Shown piece by piece: positions 16,157 to 25,446 of a stretch of 43,594 nt of DNA. The stretch comes from an uncultured Clostridium sp. (GTDB lineage Bacteria; Bacillota; Clostridia; TANB77; CAG-508), in the NCBI GenBank assembly GCA_900554365.1, contig USGY01000011.1, forward strand, positions 1 through 43,594. Direction: 5' to 3'. The notes beneath the pieces are model-generated. The model did not search any database and had not been told where the DNA came from. It saw nothing but the letters and a program-made list of their open reading frames with translations. A program made the translations under genes and the position numbers. How positions within the stretch are numbered: position 1 is the first letter of the stretch; each line of letters opens with the position of its first letter.

Positions 16157-16693
16157 TTAAAATTTTATTATTAATAAACTCATAAGAGCATATGTATAAC
16201 GAAAAGCTCGCTTCATAAATAATCTTGATTTTAAAATTTCAAATGATTCAGATAAAGCACAATATTTATCAACAAAAGTTAAAATAAAACCTTCAATAGA
16301 TTTTGGAAATTGAACTGTTACTGGCCACATATGTTTTATAATTATATCTTTTTCTTTTTCATTTAAATCAAATAATTTACATGCATTTTCACAAGCTACA
16401 CGTCCATGAGTAAAAGCATGAAATCCTTTTCTACCAGGTTGTCTTACACGCCAATCGTATAAAAATAAATCGTGAAGCATAGCTGCTCTAGTTGCTGATT
16501 TATAATCTAAATGATATTTTTTACAAATCAAATAGCAATAGTAAGCAGCAGAATAACAGTGATCAAAACAAGTTGTTTCATAATGTTGTCTAAAATTTTT
16601 CATTTTTTGTACAGTTGAATTAGAAATTAAAGGCTTTATAATTTGCTGAAATTCTTCATCCTTTTCGCTTAACTCTTTTATATATTCTTTCAT
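16157..16693 (-). CDS. HD-domain phosphohydrolase family protein
   Basis: HD-domain proteins are metal-dependent phosphohydrolases acting on nucleotides or similar phosphates. The set of metal ligands is visible: His45 (CFDHCYSA), His74-Asp75 (AAMLHDLFLYDW), His96 (FTHGRVA), His121 (IIKHMWPV) and Asp142 (TFVDKYCA). Length is 178. It looks like the broad HDIG-type group whose substrate is usually unknown. AAAGGAG lies 10 bases ahead of the ATG on the minus strand. It is divergent from the glycosyltransferase gene at 16900. Confidence 0.85.
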   Translation of the reverse strand: MKEYIKELSEKDEEFQQIIKPLISNSTVQKMKNFRQHYETTCFDHCYSAAYYCYLICKKYHLDYKSATRAAMLHDLFLYDWRVRQPGRKGFHAFTHGRVACENACKLFDLNEKEKDIIIKHMWPVTVQFPKSIEGFILTFVDKYCALSESFEILKSRLFMKRAFRYTYALMSLLIIKF

Positions 16694-16731
16694 TAAAAAC
16701 TCCTTTAAATAATCTTATGCATTTCAAATTC

Positions 16732-16761
16732 ATTATAGCACAACCAGGTGACAAAAAACAA
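16732..16761 (-). promoter_or_regulatory. Promoter of the HD-domain gene
   Basis: On the minus strand TTGTTT (16761-16756), an 18-base spacer and an extended -10, TGCTATAAT (16740-16732), lie about 40 bases before the start codon. Confidence 0.6.
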
Positions 16762-16811
16762 CAAAATGGCATATAATTTATAAGATATTTATAAATTTTT
16801 TTATTAAATTG

Positions 16812-16840
16812 TTGCATTAATTTCCCAATGATAGTATAAT
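16812..16840 (+). promoter_or_regulatory. Sigma-A type promoter of the family 2 glycosyltransferase
   Basis: TTGCAT (16812-16817), 17 bases, TATAAT (16835-16840), about 60 bases before the start codon. Confidence 0.7.
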
Positions 16841-16899
16841 AGAAATTGTAGCATAATAATATTAAAAAGAATATTATTTTATAAAGAGAGGTAAAAAAG

Positions 16900-18165
16900 A
16901 TGGATTATTTATATATACTAAGACAAGCGCTAGTCTGGGTAATAACTATATTTTGGTTATATCAAATTTTAGTAAGTTTATGTTCTTTAGTAAAAATAAA
17001 AGACAAACCATTAAAAGTAAAAAAAGACCATAGATTTATGGCAATAATTCCAGCACATAACGAAGAAGCAGTAATAAAAAATTTAATAGAAAGTTTAAAA
17101 GCTCAAAATTACAATAAAGATTTATACGATATTTATGTAATAGCAGATAACTGTACAGATAACACAGCTAAAATTGCAGAAGAAGCTGGAGCAATAGTAT
17201 ATGAAAGATTTAATAATACTAAAAAAACAAAAGGATACGCATTAGACTGGTTTTTACAACAAAAAATAAAAGAAAATGCTCCATATGATGCATTTTTCGT
17301 ATTTGATGCCGATAATATTGTAGATCCTAATTTTATAAAAAGTATGAATATAAAACTATGTCAAGGTGAAGATGTAGTACAAGGATATAGAGATATCAAA
17401 AACCCTACAGACAGTTGGATAACAGCAGGATATGCATTGTTCTACTGGACAATGCACAGATTTTATCATTTAGCAAGATATAATTTAGGATTATCACCAT
17501 TATTAAATGGAACAGGTTTTATGGTAAGATTTGATGTTGTAAAACCACAAGGTTGGGATACAGTAACTTTAACAGAAGATATTGAATTTTCTTTAAAAAG
17601 AATTATAAAAGGTAAAAAACTAGGTTGGGCAACTGATGCAATAGTATATGATGAACAACCAGTAGGATTTAAACAAAGTTGGTCACAAAGAAGTAGATGG
17701 ACAGTTGGTCACATTCAATGTATAAAAGAATATACTAAACAATTAGCAGTAGCTGCTAAAGAAAACAAAACAATGATGAATTTCGATGGATTACTATATA
17801 TAGTAGGAAGTATACCAATGTTTATAATAACACTTGTATTATTACTTACAAACTTCTTAATGTATGGTTCAAATGAAATGACAGAAGCAGAATTGATAGT
17901 AAACTTATTTAGATTCTTAATACCAACATTCTTATTACCAATAGGAACAGCAGTAATTGCAATGTATTTAGACAGAAGACCAATAAAACCAATGCTAAAA
18001 GGATTAGCATGTTATCCATTATTTATGGGATCTTGGTTATTAATAAACTTTAAATGCTTATTTAAGAGAGATACAACATGGGAGAAAATTAACCATGTTC
18101 GTGATATAAAAATTGCTGATGCTGGATTACAAACAGAACCAGTTGGTCAAGAAACAAAGGCATAG
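16900..18165 (+). CDS. Membrane glycosyltransferase, family 2
   Basis: A processive-type GT2 enzyme that would build or transfer a sugar chain at the inner face of the membrane. Seen: an N-terminal helix (about 10-30), the nucleotide-sugar fold from IIPAHNEE (50-56), the metal motif DAD at 136-138 (FVFDADN), the acceptor-side TED at 225-227, and the QRSRW motif at 263-267 typical of BcsA/hyaluronan-synthase-like enzymes. Several C-terminal helices follow (about 300-390). Length is 421. The product sugar cannot be told. It has its own promoter and ends at a strong terminator, 100 bases before another glycosyltransferase gene. Confidence 0.88.
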   Translation: MDYLYILRQALVWVITIFWLYQILVSLCSLVKIKDKPLKVKKDHRFMAIIPAHNEEAVIKNLIESLKAQNYNKDLYDIYVIADNCTDNTAKIAEEAGAIVYERFNNTKKTKGYALDWFLQQKIKENAPYDAFFVFDADNIVDPNFIKSMNIKLCQGEDVVQGYRDIKNPTDSWITAGYALFYWTMHRFYHLARYNLGLSPLLNGTGFMVRFDVVKPQGWDTVTLTEDIEFSLKRIIKGKKLGWATDAIVYDEQPVGFKQSWSQRSRWTVGHIQCIKEYTKQLAVAAKENKTMMNFDGLLYIVGSIPMFIITLVLLLTNFLMYGSNEMTEAELIVNLFRFLIPTFLLPIGTAVIAMYLDRRPIKPMLKGLACYPLFMGSWLLINFKCLFKRDTTWEKINHVRDIKIADAGLQTEPVGQETKA

Positions 18166-18170
18166 AGCAC

Positions 18171-18215
18171 AAATAGAGAATTTTAGAAAAAAACTGAAAT
18201 TCTCTATTTTTTTTA
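18171..18215 (+). terminator. Terminator after the family 2 glycosyltransferase
   Basis: AAATAGAGAATTT (18171-18183) pairs perfectly with AAATTCTCTATTT (18197-18209), followed by T's. Confidence 0.85.
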
Positions 18216-18224
18216 TAAAATTAA

Positions 18225-18233
18225 TGTTATAAT
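18225..18233 (+). promoter_or_regulatory. Extended -10 promoter before the GT39-like gene
   Basis: TGTTATAAT is an extended -10 (TGnTATAAT) lying 33 bases before the start codon. No clear -35 box is seen. Confidence 0.5.
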
Positions 18234-18265
18234 ACAAATCGATTATATAAAAAAGGAGAAATAGA

Positions 18266-19747
18266 ATGAAAGAAAAAACACTAAAATACATAAAAGAAAA
18301 TTGGCAATTTTTATTAATAATATTAGTTGGAACAATATTTTTACTAATACCTGCATTTCACTCAAATATATGGTTTGATGAATCATACAGTGTAGCAATA
18401 GCAAACCATTCTTTTTCAGAAATTTGGACAATAGGATCACATGATGTACATCCAATTTTATATTATTGGATGCTTAAGATTATTAATATAATATTTGGAG
18501 AAAATATTATAGCTTATAGAATTTTTTCTACATTAGGAATAGTAACATTAGGAATACTAGGACTAACACATATAAAGAAAGACTTTGGAAAGACTGCTGG
18601 ATTATTATTTACATTTTTTAGCTTCTTTTTACCAGTAATGCTAAATTATGCTTTAGAAATAAGAATGTATTCTTGGACAATAGTATTTGTAAGTCTAACA
18701 GCTATATATTTATATAGATTTATAAAACAAAAAGATTTAAAAAATGTAATATTATTTGGAATATTTAGTTTAGCAAGTTGCTATATGCATTATTACGCTT
18801 TAGCAGCAGCAGGAATAATGAATTTAGGATTAATAATATATATTATAAGAAAAAAAGAAGAGTTCTCAGCAGATATAATAAAAAAATTTATTATAGTAGA
18901 AGTAGCACAGGTATTGCTATACTTACCATGGTTCGTATGTTTTGTAATGCAAGCATTACGTGTAGGATCAGGATTTTGGATAACAATAGAATTTCCTCAA
19001 ATATTAATAGATCTTGTGAATTTTCAATATAAAGGAAGTTTAGATCAATTAATCCCAACAATATTTGCGATTGCATTATATGCATATATTTTATATATAA
19101 TAATAAAAAATATTAGAAAAAAAGAAAAAATTACAGAAGGATTAATTCCGTTAGGAATATATATACTTGTAATTATTGCAATGGCTTTAGTTTCAAAAAT
19201 TACACCAATATTATATGCAAGATACTTATTTACAATAACAGGATTATTGATGTTTACAATATGTTATTTCCTATCTAAAGAAAACAATAAATTAATAATA
19301 GGAATAATTTGCGGAGCAATTGTAATAATGTCATGTAATAATTTAATTGAAAATGTAGAAGCAAATTATGATAAATCAAACAATGAACCAATAGAATATT
19401 TAAAAGAAAACTTACAAGATGGTGACATAATGATGTATGCAGATATGGGAAATGGTGGAGTAGTAGCAACAAAACTAGATAATACAAAACAATATTTTGT
19501 TAATCTAGGACATTGGTCAATAGAAGAAGCTTATAAAGCATATGCACCACAAATGGGAGTTGTAACAACACCAGAAGAAGCAGAACAACAATCAAAAGGT
19601 AGAATATTTATAATAGATACTGGAGATTTAAAATTATATAACGAAATAAAAAATGATAATAATTACAAAACAGTTTCAATAAAGAAATTTGAAGCCAAAT
19701 ATCATAATTACACATATAATATGGTTATATTAGAAAAAAATAACTAA
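18266..19747 (+). CDS. Polytopic glycosyltransferase, GT39/ArnT-like
   Basis: Such enzymes move a sugar from a lipid carrier to a protein or lipid on the outer face of the membrane. The chain has a first helix near residues 13-30, then NIWFDESYSVA, whose acidic DE pair in the first outer loop is the hallmark of ArnT/PMT-type enzymes, then HDVHPILYYW. Many hydrophobic helices fill residues 70-365. A soluble C-terminal tail of about 120 residues follows. Length 493 fits. The donor and acceptor are unknown; together with the GT2 gene just upstream it may act on a surface glycan. The AAAGGAGAA site supports ATG 18266. Confidence 0.82.
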   Translation: MKEKTLKYIKENWQFLLIILVGTIFLLIPAFHSNIWFDESYSVAIANHSFSEIWTIGSHDVHPILYYWMLKIINIIFGENIIAYRIFSTLGIVTLGILGLTHIKKDFGKTAGLLFTFFSFFLPVMLNYALEIRMYSWTIVFVSLTAIYLYRFIKQKDLKNVILFGIFSLASCYMHYYALAAAGIMNLGLIIYIIRKKEEFSADIIKKFIIVEVAQVLLYLPWFVCFVMQALRVGSGFWITIEFPQILIDLVNFQYKGSLDQLIPTIFAIALYAYILYIIIKNIRKKEKITEGLIPLGIYILVIIAMALVSKITPILYARYLFTITGLLMFTICYFLSKENNKLIIGIICGAIVIMSCNNLIENVEANYDKSNNEPIEYLKENLQDGDIMMYADMGNGGVVATKLDNTKQYFVNLGHWSIEEAYKAYAPQMGVVTTPEEAEQQSKGRIFIIDTGDLKLYNEIKNDNNYKTVSIKKFEAKYHNYTYNMVILEKNN

Positions 19748-19763
19748 AAAATAGCTAAAAAGC

Positions 19764-19792
19764 TTGCATTTATGCGTAAAATTGGGTATAAT
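19764..19792 (+). promoter_or_regulatory. Sigma-A type promoter of the rimP-nusA-infB operon
   Basis: TTGCAT (19764-19769), 17 bases, TATAAT (19787-19792). Transcription would start near 19800, giving a leader of about 65 bases. Confidence 0.75.
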
Positions 19793-19816
19793 AAGTAATG
19801 TAACAAAGTAAAACAG

Positions 19817-19841
19817 AAGAGTGGGCACAAAGCCCACTCTT
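19817..19841 (+). other. Leader hairpin ahead of rimP
   Basis: AAGAGTGGGC (19817-19826) pairs perfectly with GCCCACTCTT (19832-19841) over ACAAA. It is the most GC-rich short stretch in this area, lacks a T run, and lies in the leader of the operon. A structured leader before rimP/nusA is common; a control role is inferred. Confidence 0.7.
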
Positions 19842-19866
19842 GATTAGTATAAAGGGATGTGATATT

Positions 19867-20325
19867 TTGTCAAAAATCGAAGAAAAGGTAGAACAATTAG
19901 TAGAAAAAAGAATAAACAACATTGGATATGAACTTTATGATGTAGAATACAGCAAAGAAGGAAAAGATTATTATTTAAGAATATTCATTGACAGTCAAAA
20001 AGGCATAGACTTAAATGACTGTGAAAAAGTTAATAATGAAATAAACGAATTACTAGATAAAGCGGACTACATAAAAGATGCATATTTCTTAGAAGTATCA
20101 TCACCAGGAATAGAAAGAGTATTAAGAAAAGATAAACATTTAAAACAAAATATTGGAAAAGAAATATGTGTTAAATTATTTAAAAAAGATGAAAATGGAA
20201 AAAAAGAATATACAGGAATTTTAAACGATTTTGATCAAGAAACAATAAAAGTAGAAATAGAAAAACAAATACAAGAAATACAAAGAAAAAATATAGCACA
20301 AATAAAAACAGTATATAATTGGTAA
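19867..20325 (+). CDS. rimP: Ribosome maturation factor RimP
   Basis: RimP helps assemble the 30S subunit. GYELYDVEYSKEGKDYYLRIFID (in parts) and VSSPGIERVLRK match the two family domains, and the C-terminal SH3-like part follows. I chose TTG at 19867 (protein start LSKIEEKVEQLV, read as Met). AAAGGG at 19851-19856 is 10 bases upstream, and the resulting 152 residues match the family length. A longer start at 19840 would begin inside the leader hairpin. First gene of the nusA operon. Confidence 0.93.
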   Translation: MSKIEEKVEQLVEKRINNIGYELYDVEYSKEGKDYYLRIFIDSQKGIDLNDCEKVNNEINELLDKADYIKDAYFLEVSSPGIERVLRKDKHLKQNIGKEICVKLFKKDENGKKEYTGILNDFDQETIKVEIEKQIQEIQRKNIAQIKTVYNW

Positions 20326-20340
20326 AGGGAGGAATATAAG

Positions 20341-21489
20341 ATGAAAAAAACATCTAAAGAACAAAAAGAAACACCAGCTATTGATAACAAAGAATTAATA
20401 TTAGCTTTGGAAGAATTAGAAAAAGAAAGAGGAATGAAAAAAGACTATTTGCTAGAAGCAATAGAAACAGCATTAGTTACAGCTTATAAAAGAAATTTTG
20501 ATTCATTAGAAAATGTAAAAGTTGAAATGGATAGACAAACAGGAGCAACACATGTATATTCAATAAAAAAAGTTGTTGAAAAAGTAGAAGATCCTGAAAT
20601 GGAAATCTCAGTAGAAGATGCAAAAAAAATAAATCCAGATTATGCAGAAGGCGATGAAGCCAATATAGAAATTGTACCAAGGAACTTTGGTAGAATTGCA
20701 GCTCAAACAGCTAAACAAGTTATAATTCAAAAATTAAGAGAAGCAGAAAGAGAAATCGTATTTAATGAATTTAATGAAAGAAAAGGCGAAATAGTATCTG
20801 GATTAATTCAAAAAGCTGATAACAATATAGTTGTTATGGATTTAGGAAAATTAGAAGGTGTTATGCCTAAAAAAGAACAAATTCCAACAGAAAAATATAG
20901 AGTAAATGATAAAATTAAAGGATATATATTAAAAGTTGAAAGAGGACAAAAAGGTGCACCACAAGTAATAGTATCAAGAAGTCATCCTGATTTTGTTAGA
21001 AAACTATTAGAATTTGAAATTCCAGAAATATATGAAGGAGTAATAGAAATTAAAAGTGTTTCAAGAGATCCTGGATATAGAAGTAAAGTAGCTGTATATT
21101 CTCCAGATCCTAATATTGATCCAGTTGGTTCATGTGTAGGACAAAAAGGAGTTAGAATTCAAAACGTAATAAATGAATTAAATGGTGAAAAAATAGATGT
21201 AATTGAATGGAATGAAGATCCATCAATATTTATTGCAGCAAGTTTATTACCAGCTAAGATTTTAGCAGTTGATGTTAAAGAAGACGAAAAATTTGCACAA
21301 GTAATAGTTCCAGATGATCAATTATCATTAGCAATAGGAAAATCTGGACAAAATGCAAGACTAGCAGCAAGATTAACAGAATGGAAAATAGACATAAAGT
21401 CTGAAACACAATTCAGAGAAATGCTAGAAAATGCAAATAAAGAAAAAGAAGAAAATGAAAACGAAGAAAGCAGTGAAAATGCAGAATAA
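20341..21489 (+). CDS. nusA: Transcription termination/antitermination factor NusA
   Basis: NusA binds RNA polymerase and nascent RNA and tunes pausing, termination and antitermination. The N-terminal polymerase-binding domain (about 15-130), an S1 domain (about 135-200, around GEIVSGLIQKADNNIVVMDLG in parts) and two KH domains are visible; the first KH has GSCVGQKGVRIQ and the second IGKSGQNARLAAR. Length 382 with an acidic Glu/Asn tail is normal for Firmicutes, which lack the extra C-terminal repeats of the E. coli protein. AGGGAGG precedes the ATG, 15 bases after rimP. Confidence 0.96.
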   Translation: MKKTSKEQKETPAIDNKELILALEELEKERGMKKDYLLEAIETALVTAYKRNFDSLENVKVEMDRQTGATHVYSIKKVVEKVEDPEMEISVEDAKKINPDYAEGDEANIEIVPRNFGRIAAQTAKQVIIQKLREAEREIVFNEFNERKGEIVSGLIQKADNNIVVMDLGKLEGVMPKKEQIPTEKYRVNDKIKGYILKVERGQKGAPQVIVSRSHPDFVRKLLEFEIPEIYEGVIEIKSVSRDPGYRSKVAVYSPDPNIDPVGSCVGQKGVRIQNVINELNGEKIDVIEWNEDPSIFIAASLLPAKILAVDVKEDEKFAQVIVPDDQLSLAIGKSGQNARLAARLTEWKIDIKSETQFREMLENANKEKEENENEESSENAE

Positions 21490-21531
21490 AACTTGTTTTG
21501 GGACATACAAATAAAAAAGGAATGGTGTAAT

Positions 21532-21792
21532 ATGAAAAAGCAACCAGAAAGAACATGTATGGGATGTAATGAAAAAAAGCCTAAAAAAGAATTTGTTAGA
21601 ATCGTAAAAAATAAAGAAAACGAAATAAACATAGATAAAACTGGAAAAATGTCTGGTAGAGGAGCATATATTTGTGAAAATATTGAATGCTTAGAAAAAT
21701 TACAAAAATCCAAAAGATTAGAAAAAGTATTTGATATGAAAATATCAAATGAAATTTATGAAAAATTAAGAGGTGTAATACTTGATAAATAA
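21532..21792 (+). CDS. ylxR: YlxR family RNA-binding protein (DUF448)
   Basis: A small protein of 86 residues between nusA and infB, the standard place for ylxR. It has RTCMGCNEKKPKKEFVR near the N-terminus and the hallmark GRGAYIC at about residues 43-49. YlxR proteins are thought to bind RNA and have been linked to gene regulation and RNase P. The frame stays open back to 21493, but AAGGAATGG at 21517-21525 and the family start both support ATG 21532. Confidence 0.92.
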   Translation: MKKQPERTCMGCNEKKPKKEFVRIVKNKENEINIDKTGKMSGRGAYICENIECLEKLQKSKRLEKVFDMKISNEIYEKLRGVILDK

Positions 21793-22102
21793 TAAAATAC
21801 TAGGTTTAATTGGCTTAGCAGCTAGAGCTAGAAAAGTAAGCTATGGTGCTGATAGTGTAGAAATGCAAATAAAAAAAAGAAAAGTAAATTTAATTATTGT
21901 AGCAGATGATGCTTCAAAAAGGACAAAAGATAAATTTAATAAAATTGCATTACAATATGATATTCCAATAATAGTAATAGAAAACATAGAAGCATTAAGT
22001 AAAGCAATTGGAAAATCTAACAAAGCAGTATTAGGTATTGAAGATATAAATTTATCAAAAGAAATTCAAAAAATAAATAATGGGGGTGAAGCTATTGGGT
22101 AA
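21782..22102 (+). CDS. ylxQ: YlxQ, L7Ae-family ribosomal-like protein
   Basis: An L7Ae/L30e-like RNA-binding protein of 106 residues. The core KILGLIGLAARARKVSYGAD and the LIIVADDASKRTKDKF stretch are typical of YlxQ/YbxF-type proteins that bind kink-turn RNA. It starts at TTG 21782, overlapping the end of ylxR by 11 bases, with AAGAGGTG at 21768-21775 as its binding site; the overlap suggests coupled translation. It also overlaps the infB start by 8 bases. Confidence 0.9.
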   Translation: MINNKILGLIGLAARARKVSYGADSVEMQIKKRKVNLIIVADDASKRTKDKFNKIALQYDIPIIVIENIEALSKAIGKSNKAVLGIEDINLSKEIQKINNGGEAIG

Positions 22103-25058
22103 GATAAAAATATATGATATAGCAAAAAAATTAAACTTAACCAGTAAAGAAGTATTAGAAGAAGCAAAAAAAATGAATATAGAAGCTAAAAGTCATTTAA
22201 GTGCTATAGATGAAGAAGAAGCTAAAAAAATAGAATCAAAATTAAGTAAAAAAGATGCAAAAAAAGAAGTAAATAAAAAGCAAGAAAAAGGAAATAATAA
22301 TAAAGACGAAAAAGCACCTGTTATTATAAGAAGAGAAGTAATCATTGCTAAAGAAGAAGAGCAAAATCATAAAAAGGCTGAAAATAAAAAGGCTGAAAAA
22401 GAAAGCAATGTTGGTTTTGTAGAAAGAAAACAAAATAAAGATTATAACATTGTATATAGAAACAAACCAAATAAACCAATGACTGTAAGTGAATTATTTG
22501 GATTAAATAAAAAAGAGGAGAAGAAAGAAGCACCAGTGGTAAAAGAAGTAGTAGAAAAGAAAGAAACAAAAAAGGTTGAAACAAAGAAAGTTGAAATAAA
22601 AGAAGCTGAAATTAAAAAAGAAATTAAAAAAGAAATTAAAAAAGAAGTTAAACCTGAAAGTAATTCAAAAGTCCAAGAAAAACATAATAATGAGGTAAGA
22701 ACAGAAAAAACAACAATGAATGCAAAAAGACAAGAAAATAGAGAATATAACAAAGATAGAAATAACAGAGATAATAGAGATAATAGACAAGGCAGAAACA
22801 ACAATCAAAATAATAATTATAGAAACAATAGAAATGATAATAAAGATGGATATCGTAGCTATAATAAAGACAACAGAAATAATAATAGAAATAATAGAGA
22901 TGGAAGAAATGATTTCCGTCAAAATAATAACAATAATAGATTTAATAAAAGACCTTTGGATGCAAAGGGAATTGAAAAAAATATTAAAAATATTATGGCT
23001 GTTGAAACTATCGAAAAAGAGCCTGTAAGAGAATATAACAAAGATATTGATAAACAAAAAGAAAATAATCGTTTTAATGAAAATAAATCAAACAAAAAGA
23101 ATAAAGGTAGAAGAAACAATAATAACAATAACGATTTTGATGAAGGAAAATTAAAATCATTAAAACAAACTAATAAATTATCAAATATGTTTGATGATCA
23201 AGATGGCGGAATGTTAGATTATTATGATTTATCTGCTGGACATGGAAGACGTAATAAAAAGAAGAAAAATCAAGTACAACCTGAAAAGAGTAAACAAAAA
23301 ATATTTAAATTAACAGAAATAGAAATTCCAGAATCAATAACAGTAAAAGACTTAGCAGCTGAAATGAAAAAGACAACTGCTGATGTAATCAAAAAATTAT
23401 TGAGTTACGGAATTATGGCTACAATAAACCAAGAAGTTGATTTCGATACAGCTTATCTAGTAGCTCAAGAATTTGAAATTACTGCTAAAAAGAAAGAAAT
23501 TGTAACAGATGAAGATATCTTATTTGATGATTCTGAAGACAAAGAAGAAGACTTAGTTCCAAGACCACCAGTAATAGTAGTTATGGGACACGTAGACCAT
23601 GGAAAAACTTCTTTACTAGATGCAATTAGAAAAACTAATGTAATTGGTGGAGAAGCTGGAGGAATTACACAGGCAATAGGTGCTTATCAAGTAAAAGTAA
23701 AAGACAGATTAATAACATTCTTAGATACACCAGGACATGAAGCTTTCACAGCAATGCGTGCTAGAGGTGCACAAATTACTGATATTGCAATATTAGTAGT
23801 TGCTGCAAATGATGGTGTTATGCCACAAACAGTAGAAGCAATAAACCATGCTAAATCAGCAGGAATACCTATAATTGTTGCTATAAATAAAATCGATTTA
23901 CCAGAAAGTAACCCTGAAAGAGTAAAACAAGAATTAATGAAATATGATTTAGTTCCAGAAGAATGGGGTGGAGATACAATATTTGTTCCAATATCAGCTA
24001 AAACAGGAGAAAATATAGATCAATTACTAGAAATGGTATTATTAGAAGCTGATATGTTAGAATTAAAAGCAAATCCTAATAAACAAGCAAAAGGAGCTGT
24101 AATTGAAGCAAGACTTGATAAGAGTAAAGGTGCAATAGCTACAATGCTTATCCAAAGAGGTACTTTAGATGTTGGAGACACAATAGTTGTTGGAACAACA
24201 ATTGGTAGAATTAGAGCAATGAAAGATTATAAAGGAAAAACTGTAAAATCTGCAGGTCCATCAACACCAGTAGAAATTATGGGATTAACAGAAGTTCCAG
24301 AAGCTGGAGAAACATTCTATGAAGTTAAAAACGAAAAAGTTGCAAAACACTTAATTGAAAAGAGAAAGACAATAGAAAGAGAAAAAGCAATAAATCAAGG
24401 ACCAAAAGTAACATTAGATAATTTATTTAGTCAAATGGAAGAAGGAAACTTAAAAGTATTAAATCTAATTGTAAAAGCAGATGTACAAGGTTCTGTAGAA
24501 GCTGTAAAACAATCATTAGAGAAATTGCAAAATGAAGAAGTAAGAGTAAAAGTTATACATGCAGCTGTTGGTGCTGTTAACCAATCAGATGTTACACTTG
24601 CAAAAGTATCTGATGCAATAATAATTGCATTTAATGTTCGTCCAGATAGCACTGCAAAAGAAATTGCAGAAAAAGACGGGGTAGAAATTAAGCAATACTC
24701 TGTAATTTATCAAGCAATAGATGATGTTGAAGCTGCAATGAATGGTATGTTAGAGCCTAAGTATCAAGAAAAAGTAATTGGAAATGCAGAAGTAAGACAA
24801 ACATTTAGAATTTCTAATGTTGGAACAATTGCTGGTGCATATGTACTTTCAGGAAAAGTTGAAAGAAATGCAGGAGTAAGGGTAATCCGTGATAATATAG
24901 TAATTCACGATGGACATTTAGCAACATTAAAGAGATTCAAAGACGATGTCAAAGAAGTTGGTAAAGGATTTGAATGTGGAATGCAAATTGAAAACTATAA
25001 TGACATTAAAGAAGGAGACATAATTGAAGTATACATCATGGAAGAAATAAAAAGATAG
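22095..25058 (+). CDS. infB: Translation initiation factor IF-2, with an Asn/Arg-rich insert
   Basis: IF-2 is the GTPase that brings initiator tRNA to the 30S subunit and joins the subunits. Seen: an N-terminal IF2N domain (about 1-45), a long charged region (about 50-390), a second IF2N-like domain (around ITVKDLAAEMKK), the G domain with GHVDHGKT, DTPGHEAF and NKIDLP, and the C-terminal beta-barrels. I chose TTG 22095 (MGKIKIYDIAKKL): GGGGGTGA at 22082-22088 is 6 bases away, and the ATG at 22080 would place the start before this site. Length 987 is at the long end because of a run made almost only of Asn, Arg and Asp (about 22735-22955). It overlaps ylxQ by 8 bases. Confidence 0.96.
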   Translation: MGKIKIYDIAKKLNLTSKEVLEEAKKMNIEAKSHLSAIDEEEAKKIESKLSKKDAKKEVNKKQEKGNNNKDEKAPVIIRREVIIAKEEEQNHKKAENKKAEKESNVGFVERKQNKDYNIVYRNKPNKPMTVSELFGLNKKEEKKEAPVVKEVVEKKETKKVETKKVEIKEAEIKKEIKKEIKKEVKPESNSKVQEKHNNEVRTEKTTMNAKRQENREYNKDRNNRDNRDNRQGRNNNQNNNYRNNRNDNKDGYRSYNKDNRNNNRNNRDGRNDFRQNNNNNRFNKRPLDAKGIEKNIKNIMAVETIEKEPVREYNKDIDKQKENNRFNENKSNKKNKGRRNNNNNNDFDEGKLKSLKQTNKLSNMFDDQDGGMLDYYDLSAGHGRRNKKKKNQVQPEKSKQKIFKLTEIEIPESITVKDLAAEMKKTTADVIKKLLSYGIMATINQEVDFDTAYLVAQEFEITAKKKEIVTDEDILFDDSEDKEEDLVPRPPVIVVMGHVDHGKTSLLDAIRKTNVIGGEAGGITQAIGAYQVKVKDRLITFLDTPGHEAFTAMRARGAQITDIAILVVAANDGVMPQTVEAINHAKSAGIPIIVAINKIDLPESNPERVKQELMKYDLVPEEWGGDTIFVPISAKTGENIDQLLEMVLLEADMLELKANPNKQAKGAVIEARLDKSKGAIATMLIQRGTLDVGDTIVVGTTIGRIRAMKDYKGKTVKSAGPSTPVEIMGLTEVPEAGETFYEVKNEKVAKHLIEKRKTIEREKAINQGPKVTLDNLFSQMEEGNLKVLNLIVKADVQGSVEAVKQSLEKLQNEEVRVKVIHAAVGAVNQSDVTLAKVSDAIIIAFNVRPDSTAKEIAEKDGVEIKQYSVIYQAIDDVEAAMNGMLEPKYQEKVIGNAEVRQTFRISNVGTIAGAYVLSGKVERNAGVRVIRDNIVIHDGHLATLKRFKDDVKEVGKGFECGMQIENYNDIKEGDIIEVYIMEEIKR

Positions 25059-25077
25059 TAGACAAGGAGGGTTATAA

Positions 25078-25443
25078 ATGCCAGAAAGTCGAAATAGATT
25101 AGAAAGAATAAATGAAGAATATAGAAAAGAATTAAGCAATATTATTAATTACAAGTTAAAAAATCCAAATGCAACAGGATTAATCAGTGTTACAAAAGTA
25201 AAAGTAACAAATGATTTAAAATTTGCTAAAGTTTATGTAAGCATCTTAAATGCAAAAGATGTAAAACAAACTTTAGCAGCACTAAAAAGTGCTTCAGGAT
25301 TTTTACGTAGCGAATTAGCTAAAAGTGTAAATCTTCGTAATACTCCAGAACTTATATTTGAATTAGATGATTCTATTGAATATGGTGCAAAAATTGATAG
25401 TATTTTGAAAGAAATTTTACCAAAAAAAGAGGAGGAAAACTAA
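25078..25443 (+). CDS. rbfA: Ribosome-binding factor A
   Basis: RbfA binds the 30S subunit near helix 1 of 16S rRNA during late assembly. RLERINEEYRKELSNII at the start, LISVTKVKVTNDLKFAKVYVS in the KH-type core (read in parts) and the TPELIFELDDSIEYGAKID end all match. Length is 121, normal. AAGGAGGG at 25064-25071 precedes the ATG; infB ends 20 bases upstream. Confidence 0.96.
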   Translation: MPESRNRLERINEEYRKELSNIINYKLKNPNATGLISVTKVKVTNDLKFAKVYVSILNAKDVKQTLAALKSASGFLRSELAKSVNLRNTPELIFELDDSIEYGAKIDSILKEILPKKEEEN

Positions 25444-25446
25444 AAA

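Noticed and set aside
22560..22660. Short repeats in infB as a CRISPR or other array
   Set aside because: They are in-frame AAAAAAGAA-type codon repeats for Lys/Glu/Ile, with no spacers of unrelated sequence.
22720..23057. Long open frames on both strands inside infB
   Set aside because: They arise from the low-complexity AAT/AGA repeats, lack ribosome binding sites and overlap the IF-2 frame.
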